Below are positions 53,418 to 61,470 of a DNA stretch of 64,000 nucleotides, piece by piece; position 1 is the first letter of the stretch, and every line of letters begins with the position of its first letter. A program made the translations under genes and the position numbers. The DNA comes from Sipunculus nudus (lineage: Eukaryota; Annelida; Sipuncula; Golfingiida; Sipunculidae), in contig CM049307.1 of the NCBI GenBank assembly GCA_026874595.1, positions 74,064,643-74,128,642 on the forward strand, given 5' to 3'. The notes below the pieces were generated by a model. It ran no database searches. It had not been told where the DNA came from and saw nothing but the letters and a program-made list of their open reading frames with translations.

Positions 53418-53728
53418 GCCTTCACCGGGAGCATATGCGTTCATCCCCTTTCGTGTGTTTTGTTTGTGTGTTTGTTTGTTTACAACATTACTCACGCAAT
53501 TCTCAACGAAATTTCATGATAGGGCATTTTGGGAATGAGCTTATAGAAAATCTATCAGATTTTGGTGTCGATCCGGCACATGATAGGGATTCAGGAATAG
53601 AATCAAGGAATATTCATAAATGTAGAGTCATTTATGCATTAACGAACACTGGGCATATGGGCCGAATAAGTGAATGCAAAGACGGTTTTTGAAGCATCCA
53701 ACAGTCGGGTCCCACACATGGCGGAGGC
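53418..53728 (-). mobile_element. MITE-like dispersed repeat, copy 5, opposite orientation
   Basis: On the + strand it reads GCCTTCACC at 53418-53426, then GCGTTCATCCCC, GTGTGTTTGTTTG, AATTTCATGA, GATTTTGGTGTCGATCC, GCATTAACGAAC, GGGCCGAATAAGTG and finally GGCGGAGGC at 53720-53728. This is the reverse complement order of copies 1-4. The open frame at 53435-53692 is a shadow of the repeat. Confidence 0.65.
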
Positions 53729-54938
53729 CTGCATTCATAAGAAGCCTTCTAAAATAATTTTTTTTGTAACATGTTTGTCTGAATGAGGACGGATTATTAG
53801 CTATTTACGGCATTTTACACATTATATGTAATGTGTGAATGGAATTTTCTTAATAAGCTTCGATAAACTGATATGTGGTCATTGTGGGTTTAACTGTTTG
53901 TTTAATAGGCAAAGAAACACGCTTGACACGAGATAACAACCAATAAAAATATCAAAATGTAACCCCTTTCTATGACCAACATGGGTTTAGCAGCTTGCAA
54001 AAGATCTTTGCTGTGGCTTAATTGATCTTTTACCCAATGTTACAACAACCCTAGGTGTTAAACTAATAAATTTTGTTAATGTATTCTCACTCGCCAGTAT
54101 ACACGCATGTAGTCCGGAGTCCACATACAAAATTAATCAGAAGACCCTAGTTCACACAGTCATAGTTGTCAAACTGACACTTTGGTTTCATGTCTATATA
54201 TAAAGCATCTTAAAATATTTAACCACTGGGCCTGTGTGCGCCCGTATAAAGTGACTTGTTGCGGTCGGTATATTTGTGACACTGACGTCACGTTTGGTGA
54301 TTTAAAAGGTGCAAAAATACAAACAGACAAAACAGAACTATCGTCAGACATAGGGTAACCGGCATGTGATAAAAAGCAGGCCTACTATCTGGATCTCTGG
54401 ACCCATGTCTCGGTCATGTTGATCGTATTCACATTTGACATGGGTTTTTTATATCATATTATAATAATTTATGTTAAAGATTTTCAAGTTATACCTCAAT
54501 ATGATTCTAGAAGTTTACCTATAAAATCAGAATTTATAATTCTCTGATTTCTCTGTTCTTTCGCTGTTCTTGTGGTATGTAAAATTGAATATGTATGTAT
54601 ACTGGTATAAATATCAATAACCTGGTACACCTAACAAATTGTAACCCATTTCAGAAACACATACACACACATATTGTTACAGGTGCTCTTTTTATTGTGT
54701 GACACGGGCGTAACTCGTGTTGCTGTTACATTTGATGTTTAATCCGCACTGGTTGAACTCTCGTTTTCATGTTTAACCTTGGGTTTTCACGCCTGGTCGT
54801 GGGTCACGTGATGAGTCTGGTGTGTGGAGATACACAGCGCTGTTCTTTCTAGGGAATTCCTGAAACGTGTGTTTACTGTTGAGTAGGATCTTATAGACTG
54901 TTCGAGAAGTGGAAAAATCCCGGCTTTGGGTGTGAAGG

Positions 54939-54946
54939 TATATAAA
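54939..54946 (+). promoter_or_regulatory. TATA box of the 5' LTR promoter
   Basis: TATATAAA within GGTATATAAAGGGGCTG, identical in both LTRs although neighbouring bases have diverged. Transcription would start about 25-30 bases downstream, in the stretch around 54970 that opens the R region. This is the only convincing core promoter motif tied to a recognised unit in the window. Confidence 0.7.
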
Positions 54947-55300
54947 GGGGCTGTTTTTTAGAACCAAAGGGGAGACAGCAGAGCAGATACCAGCGGACGT
55001 ATTGGCGTGTGTCAGATTATAAGACCTTGTCCGACGAATGCGGCAATTATAGATTCACAGACTTTCTCCTGGATTTTATACATTTGGACTATAGTTTACT
55101 TTCTGTGTTGTTGCAAGAACTATCCACTGGACTGTCATTCTCCGAGGGATTACATTCAAAGGACTTATCGTGGTGACGGTGTTGGTATCGAGGTACTGTA
55201 CAAATCTTTCTGTGCGATTTTTTTTTATTTGTTGCTATAACGCTGTTTTACTGTATAATTGTATTGATTTAGTGTATTGTATTGTTAGGGTTGTTTTAAG

Positions 55301-55306
55301 AATAAA
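55301..55306 (+). promoter_or_regulatory. Polyadenylation signal AATAAA in the 5' LTR
   Basis: AATAAA lies about 360 bp after the TATA box. The matching hexamer in the 3' LTR (61322-61327) is the one that would be used for the genomic transcript. Its location before the LTR end agrees with a U3-R-U5 layout. Confidence 0.6.
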
Positions 55307-55468
55307 TTATAGTTATTTGTTAACAAAAAACCACTGACTTCTTTATTCATTCCCCTAGACATTTCACGCTGCCTTTTGTTACAGAATCTGATTTTTTTAT
55401 CTCCATGACAAAATTTGTGTTCATCACGCATACGTGATCTGTTTATATTAGGTTCCGTAACATAAAAT

Positions 55469-55487
55469 TGGGGGCTCTCGTCGGGAT
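55469..55487 (+). other. Primer-binding site, tRNA-Pro-like
   Basis: TGGGGGCTCTCGTCGGGAT starts 7 bases after the end of the 5' LTR. It resembles the complement of the tRNA-Pro 3' end used by many retroelements, but needs a 2-base insertion and a 1-base deletion to align fully. The first nine bases (TGGGGGCTC) match without a gap. Position and opening are convincing; the exact primer tRNA is inference. Confidence 0.65.
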
Positions 55488-55630
55488 GCTTAATAGTTTT
55501 CAAATTTATTAGGCCTTGACCTGGACACATTGTTTTATCATACATTGTTTACAAGATTACATATTGTTTACAGTACATTGTTAACAGGATTTATCTCAGT
55601 GGTTTTTTGTTATTGTTTTGACATCTTAAC

Positions 55631-57183
55631 ATGGCAGATTTCAAACCTGAGACATTTGTTGACGATCCGGACACTGATCAACTTGAACAGTTGTTGCGTT
55701 TGGGACAACACTTAGGGCTAAATGTGAAAAAAGCTTTGAGAAAGCCTGATATCATTGCTAAAATCATGCGAGATTTTATTAGCAAAGGTTAAATTGAAGA
55801 GACTGAAGTTGAAACATAAAAATGACAAAATGACAGCCTTGCTATGCAACTAGAATTGAAAAAGTTAGAAATGCCACATGAGCTATCATTAAAAACAGTT
55901 AGAATTAGAAAAAGAAAAACAGAGAGAAGAAAGAGAAAGACTAGAAAAAGAAAAAAAATTAGTTAAAACGACTGGAGTTAGAAAGACTTAAAGTAGAACG
56001 TAGTTTAAGTGCTGCCTCAACTCACAGTTTTGATGTTACTAAACACATTAGACTTGTCCCACCTTTTCAAGAAAAAGAGGTTGATAAATATTTCTTACAC
56101 TTTGTGAAGGTAGCTGAATATTTAAAATGGCCTAAGTAAATTGGACTATGCCGTTACAAAGTGTATTGACTGGCAATGCCAGAGAAATTTATACAGAGCT
56201 TTCAGTAGAAGCTCCTAAAAGGTTATGAGTTAGTTCCATAGGCTTACCGCCAGAAAATCAGAAATTGGGAAAAGCGCAAAGAACAGGCCTACGTCGAATT
56301 TGCTAGGACAAAAGAGCAGTTGTTTGATCGCTGGTGTAGTTCTAAAAATGGAATGAAAGATTATGACAATTTGCCCCAGTTGATTTTTCTTGAAGAATTT
56401 AAGCGCTGCATTAACGCAGATGTTAAAACTTTTCTCGATAAGAAAAGTCCTGAAACACATGACATTGCTGCTCAATTAGCTGATGATTATTCATTAATAC
56501 ACAAAATGTCCTTTACTTGCAAATCAAAACAGTCATTCACAAACAAGAATGTAACTCCGTATGGTCAAAAGAAGATTAACGCGCAGTCACCCAGTACTAG
56601 TAGTCATGATAGTTCAGCAAAGTCCATTGTTACACCTCAGTCAACGTCCACTGTGTCTAAGTCCCACAAAGACCAGTCATTTTCAAAGAAAATCTGTAAT
56701 TACTGCAAGAAGGAAGGTCATCTAATATCTGACTGCTGGAAACTTGCGAATAGACCAAATAGCAAACCTTCTGGTTTTGTTTCAAAATCTATGCATAGCA
56801 TAGTGCAAGAGCCAGGCTCTTTTCATGTAAATAAGGGGTATGACTCCTTTGTTGACTCAAATAAAGAGTTTGATGCTACGGAGGCCCAAGAGCCGTCTGA
56901 AGCCAAAGAAGAATCCGTAGCTTGAGGGGTAAAAACCTCGGTTGATTCCTGCGAGGAATTAAATAAGGCTAGGTCCTCTCAAGGCTCCTGCGAGGAGTAT
57001 TCTCTGGATAAGGCTAAGTCCTTTTATGACTCTTGCGAGAGTATTTCAAATGAGGCCAGGTCCTCTTATGACAAACAAAAGTTTGTTTCTGTTGAGGAAA
57101 ATTCCCCTGTTGACTCCCATGAGGAGTTTGATGATAAAAAGGATGTAGATTCCTTAGATGACTCTCACACAGTTTATGACTAA
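55631..57183 (+). pseudogene. gag of the Gmr1-like element (broken)
   Basis: Structural polyprotein of the retrotransposon. The ATG at 55631 opens 53 codons (MADFKPETF...) with a leucine-rich, SAP-like N-terminus, closed by TAA at 55790-55792. Next comes a Lys/Glu-rich, coiled-coil-like stretch with frame damage, then the capsid-like segment from about 55981 with a TAA at 56137-56139, a frame slip by about 56145, a deletion near 56220 and a TAG at 56239-56241. From 56242 it is open to TGA at 56923-56925 and includes a CCHC zinc knuckle (CX2CX4HX4C, 56695-56736) for RNA packaging. The same frame runs on after the TGA through an acidic repeat linker to TAA at 57181-57183. At least six lesions, so no functional Gag. 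Confidence 0.85.
56947..57072 (+). repeat. Three acidic 13-15 residue tandem units in the gag-protease linker
   Basis: Three consecutive units of 39, 45 and 42 bp begin at 56947, 56986 and 57031, each starting TCYTGCGAG (Ser-Cys-Glu) and each containing an RSS- or KSF-type stretch. Every unit is a multiple of three, and they sit in the gag frame after the TGA. This fits a coding, Glu/Ser/Asp-rich disordered linker between nucleocapsid and protease. Confidence 0.6.
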
Positions 57184-57265
57184 CACCTTCAATGTCAGTT
57201 CTTTGTTTGATGAGGTTGAGGTAGTAGATTCCTCTCTTGACTCTGAAATGGAGTTATTTTTTAGC

Positions 57266-57700
57266 CATTCATATATGATGGTTTTGTATCACTTTCGAGT
57301 GATTTTTCAGATTCTACCCCTATTAGAATTTTGAGGGACACTGGTTCAGGCCAGACTGTCATGTTAGCAAACACTTTGCCATAGGTCCTTTACTGGTGCA
57401 CATGTACTTGTTAATGGTGTGTTTTCAGACAGGCACACTTCAGTTCCGCTTCACAGTATCTATTTAAAGTCAGTTTTGATTTCTGGGAATATTACTGTGG
57501 GCATAAGAACTACTTTACCCTTTAAGGGAATTCAGTTGCTACTAGGCAATGATATTGCAGGTGATAAAGTACACCCTGTACCAATAGTGACAGAAAAGCC
57601 GTCACTCGATCAGGACACTGATCCGGAAAGTCAGGAAATTCCTGGTTTCTGTCCTTCATGTGCTGTAACTAGATCTATGGCCAAGAAAAAACACACATGA
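57266..57700 (+). pseudogene. Aspartic protease region of the Gmr1-like element (broken)
   Basis: Retropepsin-like protease that would cleave the polyprotein. The active-site triad DTG (DTGSG, codons from 57337) follows a PFIYDGFVSLSSDF-type N-terminus in the gag frame. That frame stops at TAG 57382-57384. The rest of the domain continues in another frame up to TGA at 57698-57700. It includes LLLGNDIAG, which resembles the C-terminal flap/core of these proteases, and ends in a CAVTRSMAKK-type linker. The catalytic motif is intact but the domain is split by a frameshift between 57345 and 57420. Confidence 0.8.
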
Positions 57701-57754
57701 GGAAAATGGTCCAAATAATAACACTCTCGGAGTCACTAGTGACTCGTCTAACGA

Positions 57755-59188
57755 CTAGACGTACAGGATGCAGCATTCTCAAGGTCAGAACTTATCGCGG
57801 AACAGCATAAGGACCATGATATTTCACGTTTGTTTCCCAGGGCAGTTTCTAAAGATGAGCTGTCACAAAACCCAGTTTGTTTCTATGTCAAAAATGGAGT
57901 GCTTATGCGTAAATGGCGACCACCTGATGTATGCGCTGATGATGAGTGGGTCATCAAACATCAAATAGTAATGCCCAAAAGCTTTCGCAGTGAAGTTCTA
58001 AGCATGGCACATGAGGCTCCTTTGTCTGGCCATTTAGGTATAAATAAAATTTATCAGAAAGTTATTACACACTTCTATTGGCCTTACCTCAGGAAAGATG
58101 TTGTACAATATTGTAAATCATGCCATACATGCCAGATGGTAGACAAGCCCAATCAGAATCCACCTAAGGCCCCACTGAGGCCTATTCCTCCTTTCGAGGA
58201 ACCATTCAGTACGATTATTGTTGATTGTGTTGGACCACTGCCCAAAACAAAATCTGGACATGAATACTTGCTGACAGTCATGTGCACATCTACCAGGTTT
58301 CCTGAGGCAATACCATTGCGCAAAATTAATGCCAAAAGTGTTGTCAAAGCTCTGACCAAGTTTTTTACAGCTTTTGGATTACCAAAATCTGTCCAGTCAG
58401 ACCAAGGGTCTAGTTTTATGTCTGGCTTATTCCAACAAGTTATCCTTGAGCTAGGTATAAAACAGTACAGCTCTTCGCCATACCATCCTGAAAGTCAGGG
58501 CGCCCTCGAGCGTTTTCACCAGACATTAAAAATCATGATTAGAATTTATTGCTATGACACACAGAAAGACTAGGATGAAGGAATCTACCTATTGTTGTTT
58601 GCTGTCAGAGAAACTTTTCAAGAGTCCTTGGGTTTTAGTCCCTTTGAACTAGTTTTTGGACACTCCGTTCGCGGACCATTGAAACTGCTCAAAGAAAAAC
58701 TCTTGTGTGAAAATCCTGATTCTCTTAGTTTACTGCAGTATGTCTCAGACTTTCGCACTAAACTACACAATGCTTGTGAGATTGCAAAGTCAAATCTAAA
58801 ATCTGCACAAAGTAAAATGAAAACAGAGTATGACAAGCACACTGTAAGTAGGACGTTTGAGCCTGGTGAAAAGGTCCTTGCCTTACTTCCCATCCCTGAC
58901 AGACCTCTGCAAGCTAGGTATTTTGGTCCTTACATTGTTGACAAGAAAGTCAGTGATTTAAATTACATACTGTTGACACCAGATAGACGTAAGAAGAAAC
59001 AACTGTGCCATTTTAACATGTTAAAACCATATTATGACAGAAATAGCACATCAGATGTTGTACAAAATGTTACTGCTGTTAATGGTGTAAAAACTGACCC
59101 TGACCCAGTTAAAGTAGATACTGATTGTAAGTGTGATGTAGACATTCAGTGTGGTACAGTTCCATTAAAAAAACTCAGACGTGCTTAA
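57755..59188 (+). pseudogene. Integrase of the Gmr1-like element (one internal stop)
   Basis: DDE integrase that would insert the cDNA. In order: an N-terminal extension; an HHCC zinc-binding domain (HX6HX26CX2C) around YWPYLRKDVVQYC; the catalytic core with D in IVDCVGP, D in QSDQGSSF and E in GALERFH, the last two separated by exactly 35 residues; then a C-terminal part with FEPGEKVLALLP and YFGPYIV, the GPY/F module typical of Ty3/gypsy integrases. The D-D-35-E triad is intact. A single in-frame TAG at 58571-58573, at a tryptophan-like position, separates core and tail; both sides are in one frame. The integrase frame ends at TAA 59186-59188 because of a slip in the A-run near 59167-59173. 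No chromodomain was recognised. Confidence 0.92.
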
Positions 59189-60224
59189 AAACCTGGATGC
59201 CAAACTGTCACACCTAACTGCACAAGAACAACAAGACCTCAAGAACCTGCTGCGGAATTAAGAACGTTTGTTTAGTGACATTCCAACGCAAACTAACCTG
59301 TTGTGCCATGACGTCGATGTTGGCGAGGCAAGCGCAGTCAAGCAACATCCATATAGACTGAATCCAGAAAAGCAAAGGTATCCACAGGATGAGATTCAAT
59401 ATTTGCTGGACAATGATTTTATTGAACCTAGTAACAGTTACTGGAGTTCACCAAGTATTTTTGTGCCAAAACCTGATGGAAGTTACCGTATGTGCACAGA
59501 TGATCGAAAACTGAACTCTGTCACCAAGACTGACACGTTCCCGACTCCGAGGATAGATGATTCTGTTGATAGAGTCGGTAGCTCCAGGTATGTTTCCAAG
59601 TTTTACTTGCTAAAAGGATTCTGGCAAGTTCCGCTGACAGATCGAGCGAAGGAAGTGTCCGCATTTGTGACGCCGCAAGGACTGTACCAGTATAAAATTA
59701 TGGCATGAAGAACTCGCAAGCCACGTTCCAGCGCCTCATCCATATGGTTGTCAGGGACAATCAGGGCTGCGACGCATATTTTGATGACCTCATCGTGTAC
59801 AGCGACACCTGGGAGAAACATCTGCAAATTCTTCGCGACCTCTTCGGAAGACTCAGTGAAGCACGTCTTACCGTCAACTTAGTAAAATCTGAGTTTTGTC
59901 ATGCACAAGTAACATTTTTGGGTCAAATTATAGAGCAGGGTCAGGTAAAACCTGTTGATGCTAAGATAAGTGCTATTTCTGCATTTCCTAGACCAGAAAA
60001 CAAAAAGTAAATAATGCGTTTTCTTGGTATGGTTGGATACTACAGGAAGTTTTGTCCCAATTTTGCTGCTGTAGCTGAACCTTTGACTAATTTGTTTAAG
60101 AAGAAACAAAAGTTTGTATGGAATGTTCAATGTGAAAATGCATTTCAGAATTTGAAAGCAATTCTCAAAAGTTCACCTGTTTTAGCAGCTCCAGACTTTT
60201 CAGTACCTTTTAGGTTATCCTGTA
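59174..60224 (+). pseudogene. Reverse transcriptase of the Gmr1-like element (inactivated)
   Basis: Ty3/gypsy-type RT lying after integrase. Seen: PYRLNPEKQ, DNDFIEPSNSYWSSPSIFVPKPDGSYR over two stretches, the KGFWQVPL motif, SQATFQRL, YFDDLIVYS (YFDD at 59777-59788) and FLGMVGYYRKF. Lesions: TAA at 59259-59261; the motif-A catalytic aspartate codon is TAC (Tyr) at 59604-59606; about 7 bases are missing just before 59708, removing the residues after M and shifting frame; TAA at 60008-60010; a 1-base insertion near 60218 before RNase H. The first frame is continuous with the integrase tail apart from one slip, so pol was a single polyprotein. Enzymatically dead. Confidence 0.92.
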
Positions 60225-60578
60225 GATGCTAGTGATACTGCTGCTGGTGCTTTGTTGTTACAAGAAGGCAATGGTGGCATTGTTCATCCAATTTGTTATT
60301 TCTCAAATAAGTTTAACCAGAAAAACTACTCCACTATTGAAAGAGAATGTTTGGCTTTGATTTTGGCGTTGCAACATTTTGAAGTTTATGTTACTTCATC
60401 AGTCAGGCCTATCATTGTCTTCAGTAATCACAATCCACTCACGTTCATGAACAAGTTGAAGTGTAAAAATAAAAGATTGTTGAGATGGAGTTTGTTCTTA
60501 CAGGATTACAATTTTGATATCATAAACATTAAAGGGAATGACAATGTACTTGCTGATTGCTTATCGAGATGTTTATGA
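60222..60578 (+). pseudogene. RNase H of the Gmr1-like element
   Basis: C-terminal pol domain that degrades the RNA strand of the hybrid. It is open from VDASDTAAGALLLQ (first catalytic D at 60225-60227) through YFSNKFNQKNYSTIERECLA over two stretches, with the catalytic E, to DCLSR, and ends at TGA 60576-60578. The position that is normally Asp in the TDH-type motif is Asn here (VFSNHNPL, codon 60426-60428), so activity is likely lost. It is the last domain before the polypurine tract, confirming that nothing follows RNase H. Confidence 0.88.
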
Positions 60579-60700
60579 AATGTTGTAAACAGGATGTTTA
60601 TGTAATGTTGTAGATAAGATGATTTTGAGATGTTGTAAAAATTTTAGTGATTGAGATCGCAAAAAGAACGTTTTCCGTGAAAACTTCCTTTTTTTCTTAC

Positions 60701-60711
60701 AGGAGGGGCAG
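60701..60711 (+). other. Polypurine tract
   Basis: AGGAGGGGCAG directly abuts the 3' LTR and is preceded by a T-rich stretch ending TTTCTTAC. This is the standard place and composition of the plus-strand primer of LTR elements. One C interrupts the purines. Confidence 0.75.
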
Positions 60712-61470
60712 TGTTACAGGTGCTCTTTTTATTGTGTTGTTGTTACATTTTATGTTTAATCCGCACTTGTTGAACTCTCGTTGTCATGTTTAGCCTTGGG
60801 TTTTCACGCCTGGTCGTGGGTCACGTGATGAGCCTGGTGTGTGGAGATACACAGCTCTGTTCTTTCTAGAGAATTCCTGAAACGCGTGTTTACTGTTGAG
60901 TAGGGTTCTTATAGATTGTTCGAGAAGTGGAAAATTCCCGGCTTGGGGTGTAAAGGTATATAAAGGGGCTGTTTTTTAGAACCAGAGGGCAGACAGCAGA
61001 GCAGATACCAGCGGACGTAGAGGCGTGTGTCAGATTATAAGACCTTGTCCGACGAATGCGGCAATTATAGAGTTTCAAAGACTTTCTCCTGTATTTTATA
61101 CATTTGGACTTCAGTTTACTTTCTGTGTTGTTGCAAGAACTTTCCACTGGACTGTCATTCTCCGAGAGTTTACATTCAAAGGACTTATCGTGGTGACGGT
61201 GTTGGTATCCAGGTACTGTACCATTATCTTTCTGTGTGATTATATTGACTTGTTGCTATAACGCTGTTTTACTGTATAATTGTATTGATTTAGTGTATTG
61301 TATTGTTAGGGTTGTTTTAAGAATAAATTATAGTTATTTGTTAACTTCTTTATTCATTCCCCTAGATATTTCACGCTGCCTAGTGTTACAGAATCTGATT
61401 TTTTTTATCTCCATTACAAAATTTGTGTTCATCACGCATACGTGATCTGTTTATTTTAGGTTCCGTAACA
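60712..61470 (+). repeat. 3' LTR of the Gmr1-like element
   Basis: A 759-bp direct repeat of the 5' LTR with the same TGTTAC/GTAACA ends, TATA box at 60957-60964 and AATAAA at 61322-61327. It directly follows a purine-rich tract. It is about 30 bp shorter than the 5' LTR because of two indels. The AATAAA here would end the genomic RNA of an active copy. Confidence 0.93.

Larger units (their letters stand above)
47407..54674. other. Non-coding region before the LTR element
   Basis: No supported gene outside the listed repeats. Balanced patches at 48000-48480 and 49740-49990. 48895-48975 and 49199-49245 are rich in CGATAC/GTATCG words, perhaps an eroded repeat. A G run (50304-50314) and a GA tract (50350-50364) are present. 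54660-54674 is AC-rich and is the insertion site of the LTR element. Confidence 0.65.
54675..55462 (+). repeat. 5' LTR of the Gmr1-like element
   Basis: A 788-bp direct repeat of 60712-61470, beginning TGTTACAGGTGCTC and ending TTCCGTAACA, so it has the short TG...CA inverted ends of LTRs. It carries a TATA box (54939-54946) and an AATAAA signal (55301-55306), consistent with U3-R-U5. Against the 3' LTR it has about 18 substitutions in the first 340 aligned bases, an extra 20 bp near the start (around 54701-54720) and an extra 14 bp near 55325. Short open frames inside are LTR sequence, not genes. Confidence 0.93.
54675..61470 (+). mobile_element. Gmr1-like Ty3/gypsy LTR retrotransposon with INT before RT (decayed, full length)
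   Basis: A 6.8-kb element bounded by two related LTRs that start TGTTAC and end GTAACA. Internal order on the + strand: primer-binding site, gag with a CCHC knuckle, aspartic protease (DTG), integrase (zinc finger, D-D-35-E, GPY-type tail), reverse transcriptase (YFDD), RNase H, polypurine tract. RT and RNase H read as Ty3/gypsy, but integrase precedes RT, which in the Ty3/gypsy superfamily is known from the Gmr1 group. No room exists for an RT between protease and integrase, and integrase and RT are joined by a short linker, so this is not a chance juxtaposition. Flanking bases (ATAT before, ACAT after) give at best a 4-bp target duplication with one mismatch. Multiple stops and frameshifts make it non-autonomous. 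Confidence 0.93.

Noticed and set aside
55007-55240. LTR open frame repeated at 61025-61261
   Set aside because: Occurs in both LTRs with different endings; it is LTR R/U5 sequence and has no retroviral or host protein features.
60890-61147. Possible env-like gene after pol
   Set aside because: There are only about 120 bases between the RNase H stop and the polypurine tract, and this minus-strand frame is LTR sequence; no envelope gene is present.
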